Assembly (NCBI GenBank): GCA_029776225.1
Contig: JAKOTR010000029.1
Location: 185,816 to 249,815 of the forward strand
DNA: 64,000 bases
Source: Acidobacteriota bacterium
GTDB taxonomy: Bacteria; Acidobacteriota; Terriglobia; Bryobacterales; Bryobacteraceae
Direction: 5' to 3'
A program made the translations under genes and the position numbers. The notes under the pieces are model-generated. The model was not told where the DNA came from and ran no database searches. It saw only the letters and a list, made by a program, of their open reading frames with translations. This document shows, piece after piece, positions 23,277 through 32,950 of the stretch; the stretch's first letter is position 1; the number at the start of each line of letters is the position of its first letter.

Positions 23277-25835
23277 GTGAAAGCTATTGTTGCGGCGGGA
23301 GATCTGCTGTGGGAAAACAGCCTGGTGGAAACGGGAAATGCGAGAGAACTTGATGGACGCCGCTCGCCAAATGCGGCCGTTCATCGCCGTCCCGGCGGCG
23401 TCTGGTTCCTCGAATCTCTTTTGCGCCAGGCGTGCGAGGATGTTCCGGTAGAGATCTCCGCGCCCGCGCCGAGCGAAGCGGCCGGGCAGGCCTATTCGCT
23501 CTGGTCCCTCCAGGACCAGTTCCCGGGCAGTAAGGCCAAGGTCTGGCGCATCTCGAGGTTTCTCGGCTACACCCCTGCGCCCGCCTGGCCGAACATCGCC
23601 GAGGACACAGCCAGCCCCGACCTGCTCGTCCTCGACGATCTTAATCTGGGCTTCCGCGACGATCCCACCTGCTGGCCCGCCGCGCTTCAACCCGGCGGCG
23701 CGCCCCGCGATATCATTCTGAAGACCACGGCGCCCCTCGGCGCCGGCGCGCTCTGGAGCAAACTTCTGGCCGACTTCGCCGACCGCCTCCACGTCGTGCT
23801 GCCGGTCTCGGCGCTGCGGCACCGCCGCGCCTCGATCTCGAAGGCCCTTTCCTGGGACCGCACTATCGAAGAATCCGCGCGGGAATTCGACACCGGCGTT
23901 TCAGCGGCCGACCTCGGTCGCGTCTGCCGCGTCATCGTGCATTTTGGAGCCTCAGGTGTAGCCAGTTTCACGCGCGGCGGCCGCCTCGAGCGCTTCCTGT
24001 ACCATCCGGAAGACCTCGAAGGAGTTTTTGAATCCAACCGGCCGGGCATGACGCTTGGCGCCACATCAATATTTGCTGCCGCTCTGGCCCGCCACCTGGT
24101 TGACCCCACAGGCTTTCCTCTTTACATCGCGCTCGGCCGCGCCCTGGCTGCCCGCCGGGCCCAGCACGAAATTGGCGGCGGACCCGCGGAGTGCTTTTCC
24201 GCCGCTGCCGGCGACCGCGCGGTCCGCGATGCGCTGCACCCACCGGCCGCCGCACCCGAGCCCGCGCGCATTTTCTTCACCTCGCCCGCTCGCCGCCTGC
24301 TGGACAACCTCGCGCTGCGCGAGCAGCCGGATACCGCCTCGGACCTCCTCCGGGACGTCACCGGCGTTGGGTACGAGGATGTCGCCGCGAGGGCGGCCGA
24401 CGTCGTTGTCCGCGGGCCGGTGGCAGCGCTCGCGCCCGCGCCGCGCGCCCAGTACGGCTGCTTCTTCACGGTGGACCGCCAGGAAATGGAACGGATGAAC
24501 GCCATCCGGCGCCTGCTCCTCTCCTACCGCGAAAATCCCGGCGACCGCCGCCCGCTATCCATTGCGGTGTTCGGACCGCCGGGCGCGGGCAAGTCTTTCG
24601 CCATCCGGCAGCTCGCGGCGGCGACGCCCGGATGCGAGCCGGTGCTGGCGTTCAATCTCTCCCAGTTCGAGTCGATTGCCGATTTGCGCCGGGCGTTTGA
24701 GCGCGTGCGCGACGAATCCGTGCGCGGAGAAATCCCGCTGGTTTTCTGGGACGAGTTCGACTGCGCCGACCTGCGGTGGCTCAAGGAATTCTTGGCGCCG
24801 ATGCAGGACGCCGAGTTCCGCGGCGGCGGGCCGGCCTTCCCCATAGGCAAAGCGGTGTTCGTTTTCGAGGGCTCCACGGCGCACTACTTCGAGGCGTTCG
24901 ACCGCACCAACGCGGTGCGCGATGCCGACAGGTTCCGCTCCGCGCGGGGGCCGGAGTTCGTCAGCCACCTGCGTGGTTTCCTCAACATCAACGGACCCAA
25001 TCCGGCGAACCCCGCCGGCACCAGCGACGAGCAGGCGCGCGCGGCCGACCTGGCGCATCTCATCCGCAGGGCCATTGTGCTTCGCACCGCCATCGAGCGG
25101 CTCCATCCGCACCTGATCGACCAGAGGACCGGGCTGGCCGCGATCGCTCCGGGCGTCATCAACGCATTCCTGCGCGTCAGGAAGTACACTCACGGCGCGC
25201 GCTCGCTTGAAGCCATCGTCACCATGGGCAACCTGGAGCGCGCCGCTTACTTCGGGGTGGCGGAACTTCCCTCCCCCGACATCCTCAACCTGCACGTGAG
25301 CACGGATTTCCTCGAGCACGCCCGCGACGGCCAGCTCGAGATCCCGGTCATTGAAGCCCTAGCCGGCGAAATCCACGAGCGGTGGCGCCGCGAGCGAGAA
25401 GAGCAGGGTTGGACTTTCGGGCCGGTGCGCGATGACGCCGCCAAAAAGCACCCGCTGCTCAGGGCATACGGCGAACTCCCCGACGTCGAGAAGGAGCGCC
25501 ACCGCTTGAGCGCACGGCTTGCCGTCGCCAGATTGAACGCGCTCAATTACAAGATCGTGCCGCGCGCGAGCGCGGAAGAGCAGGACGGGCAATGGGCGTT
25601 CCGCGAAGAGGAGCTCGCGCGGCTGATGAGAATGGAGCACGATGTCTGGCTGCGCGAACGGCTGTTGGAAGGCTTCGAGGGCGCCGCCGAAACCAACGAA
25701 CGGCTTCGCCTGCACCGCCTCGTAATGCGATTCGACGACTTGCCGGTCGCCGACCGCCGCTTAGCTCGCAAGTCTGCCGACGCGCTCCTCGGCGCCCTCA
25801 GGAAACACGGCTTTACCCTCGCGGCCCGGGGATAG
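23277..25835 (+). CDS. AAA+ ATPase with kinase-like N-terminus and two C-terminal RyR repeats
   Basis: This 852-residue protein has three parts. Residues 1-290 show a weak ribokinase/PfkB-like pattern (AGDLLWENSL at the start, HFGASGVASFTRGG, then RPGMTLGATS near 256 where active kinases have GAGD). Residues 395-640 form a P-loop ATPase with Walker A GPPGAGKS (about 432-440) and Walker B LVFWDEFD (about 488-495). Residues 692-757 match the ryanodine-receptor RyR repeat (IHERWRREREEQGWTFGP, HPLLRAYGELPDVEKE), and 778-847 a more divergent second copy. The start is GTG. The gene stands alone between divergent and convergent neighbours. Function is unknown; ligand-gated ATPase signalling or defence is a guess. 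Confidence 0.8.
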   Translation: MKAIVAAGDLLWENSLVETGNARELDGRRSPNAAVHRRPGGVWFLESLLRQACEDVPVEISAPAPSEAAGQAYSLWSLQDQFPGSKAKVWRISRFLGYTPAPAWPNIAEDTASPDLLVLDDLNLGFRDDPTCWPAALQPGGAPRDIILKTTAPLGAGALWSKLLADFADRLHVVLPVSALRHRRASISKALSWDRTIEESAREFDTGVSAADLGRVCRVIVHFGASGVASFTRGGRLERFLYHPEDLEGVFESNRPGMTLGATSIFAAALARHLVDPTGFPLYIALGRALAARRAQHEIGGGPAECFSAAAGDRAVRDALHPPAAAPEPARIFFTSPARRLLDNLALREQPDTASDLLRDVTGVGYEDVAARAADVVVRGPVAALAPAPRAQYGCFFTVDRQEMERMNAIRRLLLSYRENPGDRRPLSIAVFGPPGAGKSFAIRQLAAATPGCEPVLAFNLSQFESIADLRRAFERVRDESVRGEIPLVFWDEFDCADLRWLKEFLAPMQDAEFRGGGPAFPIGKAVFVFEGSTAHYFEAFDRTNAVRDADRFRSARGPEFVSHLRGFLNINGPNPANPAGTSDEQARAADLAHLIRRAIVLRTAIERLHPHLIDQRTGLAAIAPGVINAFLRVRKYTHGARSLEAIVTMGNLERAAYFGVAELPSPDILNLHVSTDFLEHARDGQLEIPVIEALAGEIHERWRREREEQGWTFGPVRDDAAKKHPLLRAYGELPDVEKERHRLSARLAVARLNALNYKIVPRASAEEQDGQWAFREEELARLMRMEHDVWLRERLLEGFEGAAETNERLRLHRLVMRFDDLPVADRRLARKSADALLGALRKHGFTLAARG

Positions 25836-25853
25836 CCGGCGGGGCTGCCGGTT

Positions 25854-27176
25854 TCAACTGGTTTCCCAGAAGGGCGCGGGCGTGCGCGCTTCGTCCATGA
25901 GCTTTATCATGCGGCTTGCTATATCCGGATGCCGGGCGGCGACGTTGTTTTTCTCGGAGAGGTCCTCAGCCAGGTCGTACAGTTCCACCGGCGCGCCTTC
26001 GCCGCCTTTAAGACGCACGGCTTTCCAGTTGCGCCAGCGCAGCGCCTGCGAAAACCCTCTTTCGTAAAACTCCCAATAGAGCGGCCGGTCCGGGTCCGGT
26101 ACGGGGCCCTCGCCGAGAAGCGCTTTCAGCACGGAAACGCCGTCCAGGCCATCGGGCGCTTTCTGCCCGGTGAGTTCGGCAAACGTCGGGAGCATATCCC
26201 AAAAAGCAAAGACCTCGTTGGAAACTCCCGGGCGTATGCGGCCGGGCCAGTGCGCGATGAACGGAACGCGGATGCCGCCTTCGTACATGTCGCGTTTGAA
26301 GCCGCGCAGCGGGCCGTTGCTCTTGAAGTGGCGCGCGGCCATCACGCCGGGCCCGTTGTCGCTGGAGAAGATCACCAGCGTGTCGCGTTCGATTCCGTAA
26401 CGCTTGAGCCGGTCCACGATCATCCCGACGCTGGCGTCCAGGCGCGTGATCATCGCGGCGATTGTGCGCATCGTGGGAGGCCAGGGTTTGTCGGCGTAGA
26501 TCCCCAGGTCGGGCACTTCGAACCGGCCATGCGGAGGTGTGAAGGGGGTGTACAGGAAAAAGGGTTGAGAGTGGTGATCGTCGATGAACTTCAGCGCCCG
26601 CTCGGTGATCAGGTCGTGCGAATACCGCTGGTTTAAACCGCTGAGGTTCTGCGGGATGTAGGATTCCCGCTCGTTGTCCCACAGCATGTTTGGGTAGTAG
26701 GTATGAGCGTGCACCTGGTGCAAGTATCCGTAAAAGGTGTCGAATCCTTTTCGCGTTGGCAGGGCGTGCATGTCCGGAGGCGTGCCGAGCCCCCACTTAC
26801 CGAACGCGCCGGTGCGGTAGCCGGCACGCTGGAAGATCTGCGCCACCGTAACCTCATCCTCGCCCAGCGGCACGTGCGGTTCGGCGTTTCCGCGAATGGT
26901 CGCATGGCCGGTATGCCGTCCGGTCATCAAACAGCAGCGCGACGGTGCGCATATCGTCGAGCCGGAATAGACCTGGGTGAAGCGCAGGCCGTTTTGCGCC
27001 AGCGCATCGATATGCGGCGTCTGAATGTCCTGCTGTCCGTAACAACCCAGGTCCGCGTAGCCCAGGTCGTCCGCGAGGATAAAGATCACGTTAGGCGGCC
27101 GGCGCGTCTGCGCCGAGGCCGCCAGGGGCGCGGCTGCCACGGTTCGAAGGAAATTACGCCGCGTCGTTTCACTCAT
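25854..27176 (-). CDS. Tat-exported sulfatase
   Basis: This type I sulfatase hydrolyses sulfate esters, probably of a glycan, outside the cytoplasm. The ATG at 27176 gives a twin-arginine signal (TRRNFLRTVAAAPLAASA) and overlaps the upstream stop in an ATGA arrangement. The metal site ADDLGYADLGCYG is at 35-47. The modification motif C76-A-P-S-R80 supplies the formylglycine nucleophile, so a formylglycine-generating enzyme is needed; none is in the window. KWGLG and the late SSDNGPG motif are present. The 440-residue length is normal. It is the last gene of the receptor-toroid-sulfatase unit. Confidence 0.93.
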   Translation of the reverse strand: MSETTRRNFLRTVAAAPLAASAQTRRPPNVIFILADDLGYADLGCYGQQDIQTPHIDALAQNGLRFTQVYSGSTICAPSRCCLMTGRHTGHATIRGNAEPHVPLGEDEVTVAQIFQRAGYRTGAFGKWGLGTPPDMHALPTRKGFDTFYGYLHQVHAHTYYPNMLWDNERESYIPQNLSGLNQRYSHDLITERALKFIDDHHSQPFFLYTPFTPPHGRFEVPDLGIYADKPWPPTMRTIAAMITRLDASVGMIVDRLKRYGIERDTLVIFSSDNGPGVMAARHFKSNGPLRGFKRDMYEGGIRVPFIAHWPGRIRPGVSNEVFAFWDMLPTFAELTGQKAPDGLDGVSVLKALLGEGPVPDPDRPLYWEFYERGFSQALRWRNWKAVRLKGGEGAPVELYDLAEDLSEKNNVAARHPDIASRMIKLMDEARTPAPFWETS

Positions 27177-29269
27177 ACCGTCTCTTCTTCTTTCCATGTT
27201 GTTGAGATCGTAACCACCTTTCCCGAATCGAGGATGCGCACCCTGGCCTCGGCGGTGTGCCGGCCGGGTTCATTTGCGAAAGCGTACAGATAGTAACGGT
27301 CGTTCCTGGACTCTTTGAGCTGGGGCTCGACTCGTTTGCCGTCCAGCGTCAGTTCCACGAGTTCCGTGCGGGGCTGGCGCGGAATGCCTGCCCCAGTGTT
27401 GTCCTGCCAGAGACGCAGCCGCAGCGCCAGACCGGTTTCCGGCGCCGCCGCCTCGAACTTCATTCCGGGCCGCAGCAAGACGAGCGATGCGGCGGGCCTG
27501 CGCGAGCCGGGTCCCGCTCCGTCCCAGAACCGCCGGGAAGCCGAACGCCGTTCGAGGAATCGGAGCATCTCCGGTGTGGCTCCGGCGAAGTGCGTCTTCC
27601 AGCCGGTGATCGCATCGTGGCGCACCGACATGACGAGGTTGCGGTCCAGCGCCTCCAGCCATCCCTCCCAGGTGGGCTCCCGGGCGATGAACAGCGTGGT
27701 GAAGCCGGCAAGCTGATCTCCCCACCACCAGCTCTCGACGCCGTGCGCGTCCTGCAAACCTACAAACGGAAGCCGCCGGTACCAGCGGTGCAAGAACGGC
27801 TGAGAATGGAGGAAATTTTCGTTTCCGAAGTGGAAGGTGGAAATGGCCCCGTAGGTTCCCTTCTCCACGGCCTCGTCGAGAAGAATGCGCGTGAGTTCTT
27901 CGTTCTCGAGAAACTGCCAGATCATCCGGCCGCCCCTCTTCCTCAAGTCGGCAATCCGGGTATCGCGCAGTTCGCTCCAAGGATACGGAAATTTCGTTTT
28001 CTCCATGCGCTTGCCGGCGCCGTTTTCAAAGGGCGCGACCAGGTCGACCAGGTGCGAATAACAGCCGTGCCCTTCCACCGCGGTGTAGGTTCCGTACTCC
28101 TCGTCGCCGATGTGGAACTGGACCGGCACGCGCTCGGCGGCGGCCACGCGCCGCGCCTCCTCGATCCAGCCGGGCGGCGAGTTTTTCGCAGTCCAGATAT
28201 GGATGTTCAGCGTTTTCGCCAAGAGCACGGCTTCCCGAGGCGACCCCAAGCCCGGCGCTTCCACCTGTATGGAGAAAACGTCCGCGCCGCGGGGAATGGC
28301 ACTGCGCGGCGCACGGGCCGCCGGACGCGCCGGCATCCGCGGTTCGCGTTTGAGCAGGCGCAACGAGTCCAGCGCGTAGAACGTAGCGAGTGGATTGGGT
28401 TCACCGCCCGGCCTGTCCTGGAAGCCGCCTTCAGCGGTCAGCAGCGAGTCGATCCAGCGGCCGCACTCCTCGGGCTGTGCGGGCTGCGCGCCGAGCTTGT
28501 CGAGAATCTGCAAGGCGCACCAGGTATAGGCGATGTCGTCCACGGCGCCCAGCTCCGCGTCCGGCGCATAGGTGAAGCCGCCGCTTGGAAGCTGGCATCC
28601 GCGCACCCACTCGGCCAGACCGGGCGCGGGCGGCAGTTCGATGCCCAGACACTCGCAGGCCAGCAGGCCCCAAAGCGTATTCATGACGTGCCCCGGGCTG
28701 CCGTCTTCGGCCGGGGTCGTGTTGAATGTTCCGTTCTTCCGCCGGCGCGCCTGAAAATAAACGCGCCAGGCGTCATCGTCCGGAGAAGGAGACAAGCCGA
28801 GCAGGTGACGGACGCGCACGGCCATCGCCTGGTGCTGGAAGACGGGATTGCCGCCGAGCTCATACTGCCGGGTGAATTCGGCCGGCTGTTTCCACGTGGA
28901 CGCCAGCGAGCGGAAGCTGTCGATGGATTCGCCAAGCCACAGCAGCGTCTGCACCTGCTCGAAATCCAACCGCCACAGCGGGCGATCCTTGCGCCGGATC
29001 TCCGGAACCGGGTAGTTGTCCCGCACAAAGCTGGCCACGGCTGCCGCATCCGGCACGGGAAGCCCGAGCAGCCGGTAGCTGCCCACCACACCAAAGGTGG
29101 GCGTCACATGAGCGATCACGTCGGACGCCCAGCCGTAGCCCCCTTCCGGGCGGCGGTGCGTCTCAAGGAAGGCCGCAATGCGCTTGCGAAGACTTTCAGA
29201 CAAGGGAGCCGCGACGGCGGATCCCGCCGCCGCGGCAAACAGCGCTAACCACGAGCGTCGCGTCTGCAT
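27173..29269 (-). CDS. Exported protein with prenyltransferase/squalene-cyclase-like toroid repeats and a C-terminal metal-dependent-hydrolase-like region
   Basis: The 698-residue product has a signal peptide (RRSWLALFAAAAGSAVAA). Residues 25-310 contain alpha-toroid repeats typical of the prenyltransferase/terpene-cyclase superfamily (GTFNTTPAEDG, LPSGGFTYAPDAELGAVDD, TAEGGFQDRPGG). Residues 340-600 look like a different domain with HIWTAKNSPPGW, HIGDEEYG, GLQDAHGVESWWWG and SVRHDAIT, suggestive of PHP-like or polysaccharide-deacetylase-like metal sites, not firmly assigned. It sits between the TonB receptor and the sulfatase. A role in handling the receptor's substrate is inferred. Confidence 0.7.
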   Translation of the reverse strand: MQTRRSWLALFAAAAGSAVAAPLSESLRKRIAAFLETHRRPEGGYGWASDVIAHVTPTFGVVGSYRLLGLPVPDAAAVASFVRDNYPVPEIRRKDRPLWRLDFEQVQTLLWLGESIDSFRSLASTWKQPAEFTRQYELGGNPVFQHQAMAVRVRHLLGLSPSPDDDAWRVYFQARRRKNGTFNTTPAEDGSPGHVMNTLWGLLACECLGIELPPAPGLAEWVRGCQLPSGGFTYAPDAELGAVDDIAYTWCALQILDKLGAQPAQPEECGRWIDSLLTAEGGFQDRPGGEPNPLATFYALDSLRLLKREPRMPARPAARAPRSAIPRGADVFSIQVEAPGLGSPREAVLLAKTLNIHIWTAKNSPPGWIEEARRVAAAERVPVQFHIGDEEYGTYTAVEGHGCYSHLVDLVAPFENGAGKRMEKTKFPYPWSELRDTRIADLRKRGGRMIWQFLENEELTRILLDEAVEKGTYGAISTFHFGNENFLHSQPFLHRWYRRLPFVGLQDAHGVESWWWGDQLAGFTTLFIAREPTWEGWLEALDRNLVMSVRHDAITGWKTHFAGATPEMLRFLERRSASRRFWDGAGPGSRRPAASLVLLRPGMKFEAAAPETGLALRLRLWQDNTGAGIPRQPRTELVELTLDGKRVEPQLKESRNDRYYLYAFANEPGRHTAEARVRILDSGKVVTISTTWKEEETV

Positions 29270-29293
29270 GGATCGATTGTTCCCGGAAGGACG

Positions 29294-32200
29294 TCAAAAG
29301 TCCAGCCGCGCCACAATCTGAACGCTGCGATTGCCGCTGACGCTCGTGACTTGCCCAAACAGGGGACTCTTGATGTCTGTATTGATGCCGCCCAGTTGAT
29401 GGCGGTTGAACGCGTTCAGGAATTCGCCGCGAAGCTGGATCCGGTAGCGCTCCTTGACGCGTATGTTTCTCATCAGCCCCAAGTCTTCGCTGATGGTGCC
29501 GAATCCACGGATGGTGGTGTAGCGCACCGCCGCATTCCCGAGCGTAAGCGGCGCGGGGTCCGAGAACAGGCTCTTGTTCACGTAGGTGTTCTCCGGCGCC
29601 GCGGTATTGGCGAAATTGAACGCGCTCTTGTCGTAGCCGGAGGCGCGCATGTTGCCCGCCGCAATATTCGGCCGCTGGCCACCGTTCCAGCCGTTGGGCA
29701 TGGGGCTGGAAGCGCCTCCGAACCCGAGCGGCGCGCCGCTGTAGTAGTTGAAAATGCCGGAGACCGACCAGCCTCCGAACACGGCATCCAGCACGCTGGA
29801 GCCGAGTCCCCAGCGGCGGCCCTTGCCGAACGGCAGGTCCCATTGCACGTAGCCCTTGAACATGTGCGGAATGTCGAAGGAAGCCGGGGCCTTCTCCAGC
29901 TTCAGGTTATAGACATCCATCGGGCCGCTGTTGTCGCCCAGGAAGGAAGACTCGGTGTTGCTCAGGGTCTTGGACCAGACATAATTGGCGTGCATGCTCA
30001 CGTTGGCGCCGAGCTGCTTGTCCAAAGTCACCTGGAGCGAATGGTAGGTGGAGAATCCCCTGTTGGAACCATACGGCGTCACAGTCGACAGTCCCTGCAA
30101 CTGCGGAAACTCGCGGAGCGCTCCGGCCACCGTACCGGAATAACCCGTGAACGGGTAACGAACGCCGTTGGCCTCGGCTTCCTGTGCGTTCCGCACGGGA
30201 TTCGGCAGCCTGGTCCCGTACTCGGTGAGCACCGAAGCGGGAAGTTGATTGAGCCGGCCGAGCTGTTCGTTCCGCAGGCGCGTGCTCTTGTTTCCCACGT
30301 ATCCGACGTCCAGCACCATGTTCCAGGGGAGCTGCCGCTGCAAATTGAAGTTCCACTGCTGGGTGTAGGGCGATATGCCGTAGTTGGGATCGATCATTGA
30401 GGGGCTACCGCCGCGGTTGCCGCGGGAGACATCCATTACAGGCGGCAGATAGCGGTCTGTGGGGAACCCGTCGTCCCAATTGAAAATTCCGCGCCACGGC
30501 TCCACCGGGTTAGCGGACAAAGAGTAGCTTCCCTGCCAGGCGAACGCGCTGGCGCCCGGGATGGCGCTGTATCCGTTAAACAGGTCGCCTTCGAAAAAGA
30601 TGCCGTAGGCCGCCCGCACGGTCCACTTGGGGAACGGCTGCCAGGCCAGGCCGATGCGCGGAGAGAACTCGCGGTAGCGCTTCTGGCCGAAGTATCGGGA
30701 GCCGGTGCAAATGTCGCACTTGCCTGCGAAGTCGTAGGCGCCGGGATAGCCGCTCTCCGGATCGAGCTTGGTGGGGTTCCAGCTGGCGATCCGGTCAGCC
30801 ACTTCGAAATAGGGCGGCTGGAATTCCCACCGCAGTCCAAGGTTGAGGGTCAGGCCGGGCCGGACCTTGAAGTCGTCCTGGATGAAAAGCGCGTAGTAAT
30901 GCCTGCGCCCACCCAAGCCGACGGGAGCTGCCAGTCCCGCGCTGTCCACGATGCCCAACAGATAGGACGCGAAGGAGAAACCGGTCTGCGTGCCGGCAAA
31001 GGTCGCGTTGGGAATCGCCGTGGCTCGCGCGTTGAAGTTAAAGCTGCCTCCCTTCGAGCCGCGGACGTTGAACTGGTTGCGCCGGTGGTCAAAGCCCCAC
31101 TTGAGGAAGTGGCGGCCGGACGCCCGGCTGAATGTGGCCGCTACTCCCGAGCCCCCGTACACCGACAGATTATGGGCAACGGAGCCGGCATTGGTCAGGC
31201 TGACGAAAGGACCGCCGCCCCAGTTGACCTCGGGATACCCTTGGGTGCTCAGGTCCTTGATGCCGAACACCTGGGCCCCGTCAACATCCAAATGAACCGT
31301 GGCTGTCGGATTGACCATGCGGTTCCAGGAAACGGTGACGTTCATCAGCGTCTGCGGCGTAATTGTCCAGTCGTAAGCGGCTCGCGCCAGGTAAGACCGG
31401 ATGGTCTGCCAGCGCGCCTTCGACAGCGGGCCGCCCAGACGGTCGTTCACATCCCACATGCCGCCCTGTCCAAGCTGGAGCCGCGGCCGGTGAGTAATAG
31501 CGAAAGACCCGGTGAGTTTGCGCAGCGAGTCCAGGATCTGGTCACCCTTGACGGAAAACTGGTGCTGATCGAACTCCGGAGTGTTGTTCGACGGGAAGAC
31601 GCCGTTATTCTCGAGCGGGATGAGCCCGTCGGCGCCCCGGATGGTCGGAGTATAGTGGCGCTTCGCGATCTCGTTCACCCGCTGAGAGACCTGGCTAAAC
31701 CGCGACTTCGGGATTTGGTTGTTGGGAAACATCTCGCCGATCCATTGCCCGTCGGGCAGGCGCCGGAACGTTGCGGGGTCGTAGATGGCGCCGCGGAGCA
31801 CAGGGCGCCCCAGCGCGTCGGTCTGCGGGATTGCCGGACCTAGCAGGCGGCTGAAGTCGCCTTCGTAGAATTCGGGCAATGGCAGCGTACGGTTGGGTGC
31901 GCCGAAGCCAAGCGTGCGCTCCCGGTACCGCTCGTAGGCCACATAGAAGAAGGTCCTGTCGTGCCCGTCGTAAAGCTTCGGCAAGTAAACCGGACCACCG
32001 AAGGAAGCCGCCCAGTTTTGCCGGCGGTCCAGGGACCGCTTCTGCCCGTTAAACTTGTTCGTGAACGTGTTGGCATTCAGCGCCTCATTGCGAAGGGCCC
32101 CGTAGAGGCTGCCGCGAACGTGGTTGGCGCCCGACTTCATGACGAAGTTGAACACGCCGGCCTGCATGCGGCCATACTCGGCGGACATCCCGCTGGTCTG

Positions 32201-32875
32201 AACGCGGAATTCCTCGACCGATTCCATGGAAACCGATGACTCGCCGAAGTGTCCGGCGCGGTAGGTGCTGACGCTGGCCCCGTCCAGCAACACCTCTTTG
32301 GACGCCGTAGTCGATCCGTTAATGTGCCCGATCCAGGAGGTGCCGATCACGCCGGGCGTCAGGCTGTAGGCGAACGCCTCGGGCGACCGCGCGCCGGAAA
32401 TACTCAGCGGCAGATCGACGATGCTGGCGTGGGAAAGCGAGGTGCCCACCTGCGGCGAGTCGGTCTGGATGCGGGCCAACTGGGCGGTAACCTCGACGGT
32501 CTCCGTCACAGCGCCCACCTCCAGAACGGCATCCACACGGAGCACGTCGGTCGCCCCCAGTTTCAAATCGGGGGCTACGAACCGCTTGAAGCCGCTGGAC
32601 TCCACGGAAACCTCGTAGGTCCCCACCGGGAGATTGGGCAGTGTGTAGACGCCGGCGTCGGTCGACTGGCTTTCGTAAACCGCGCTGGTCGCTGTGTTGC
32701 GGGCCTGGATCCGGGCGCCCGCAATCACCGCCCCTGTGGAGTCGGTCACTGTGCCGGTGATCGTGCCGCGGTTGAGCTGCGCCACGGCCGATACGGCGAT
32801 TAATACCGTAAGAATGGTAACGGTTATCAATTTCCTGAGCGTGGAAACATTCCTCACGTCTGCTGGTTTGGTCAT
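29294..32875 (-). CDS. TonB-dependent receptor, Oar-like, with carboxypeptidase-regulatory-like N-terminal domain
   Basis: This outer-membrane transporter imports a large substrate using TonB energy. The 1,193-residue protein has a signal peptide to about residue 32. A carboxypeptidase-regulatory-like beta-sandwich follows (GTITGTVTDSTGAVIAGA, GVYTLPNLPVGTYEV; residues 36-115), then a plug domain and a long beta-barrel ending in the aromatic residue Phe (VARLDF). This architecture is greatly expanded in Acidobacteria. No SusD-like partner is encoded nearby. It heads the unit with the toroid protein and sulfatase, and diverges from the winged-helix regulator. Confidence 0.93.
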   Translation of the reverse strand: MTKPADVRNVSTLRKLITVTILTVLIAVSAVAQLNRGTITGTVTDSTGAVIAGARIQARNTATSAVYESQSTDAGVYTLPNLPVGTYEVSVESSGFKRFVAPDLKLGATDVLRVDAVLEVGAVTETVEVTAQLARIQTDSPQVGTSLSHASIVDLPLSISGARSPEAFAYSLTPGVIGTSWIGHINGSTTASKEVLLDGASVSTYRAGHFGESSVSMESVEEFRVQTSGMSAEYGRMQAGVFNFVMKSGANHVRGSLYGALRNEALNANTFTNKFNGQKRSLDRRQNWAASFGGPVYLPKLYDGHDRTFFYVAYERYRERTLGFGAPNRTLPLPEFYEGDFSRLLGPAIPQTDALGRPVLRGAIYDPATFRRLPDGQWIGEMFPNNQIPKSRFSQVSQRVNEIAKRHYTPTIRGADGLIPLENNGVFPSNNTPEFDQHQFSVKGDQILDSLRKLTGSFAITHRPRLQLGQGGMWDVNDRLGGPLSKARWQTIRSYLARAAYDWTITPQTLMNVTVSWNRMVNPTATVHLDVDGAQVFGIKDLSTQGYPEVNWGGGPFVSLTNAGSVAHNLSVYGGSGVAATFSRASGRHFLKWGFDHRRNQFNVRGSKGGSFNFNARATAIPNATFAGTQTGFSFASYLLGIVDSAGLAAPVGLGGRRHYYALFIQDDFKVRPGLTLNLGLRWEFQPPYFEVADRIASWNPTKLDPESGYPGAYDFAGKCDICTGSRYFGQKRYREFSPRIGLAWQPFPKWTVRAAYGIFFEGDLFNGYSAIPGASAFAWQGSYSLSANPVEPWRGIFNWDDGFPTDRYLPPVMDVSRGNRGGSPSMIDPNYGISPYTQQWNFNLQRQLPWNMVLDVGYVGNKSTRLRNEQLGRLNQLPASVLTEYGTRLPNPVRNAQEAEANGVRYPFTGYSGTVAGALREFPQLQGLSTVTPYGSNRGFSTYHSLQVTLDKQLGANVSMHANYVWSKTLSNTESSFLGDNSGPMDVYNLKLEKAPASFDIPHMFKGYVQWDLPFGKGRRWGLGSSVLDAVFGGWSVSGIFNYYSGAPLGFGGASSPMPNGWNGGQRPNIAAGNMRASGYDKSAFNFANTAAPENTYVNKSLFSDPAPLTLGNAAVRYTTIRGFGTISEDLGLMRNIRVKERYRIQLRGEFLNAFNRHQLGGINTDIKSPLFGQVTSVSGNRSVQIVARLDF

Positions 32876-32950
32876 AGGCTGAAGTTAGCCCGGAAGGGAT
32901 CCAAGCGCCGCTAAAATTTGACTAAAATCTGTTTTGAGGAAATCAAAGGT

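Noticed and set aside
27257..29248. 663-residue open frame opposite the toroid-like gene
   Set aside because: The minus-strand protein has a signal peptide, recognisable repeats and an overlap with the sulfatase gene; the plus-strand frame has none of these.
27173..32875. A classical SusC/SusD polysaccharide utilisation locus
   Set aside because: The receptor is Oar-like with a carboxypeptidase-regulatory-like domain, and no SusD-like lipoprotein or glycoside hydrolase is adjacent.
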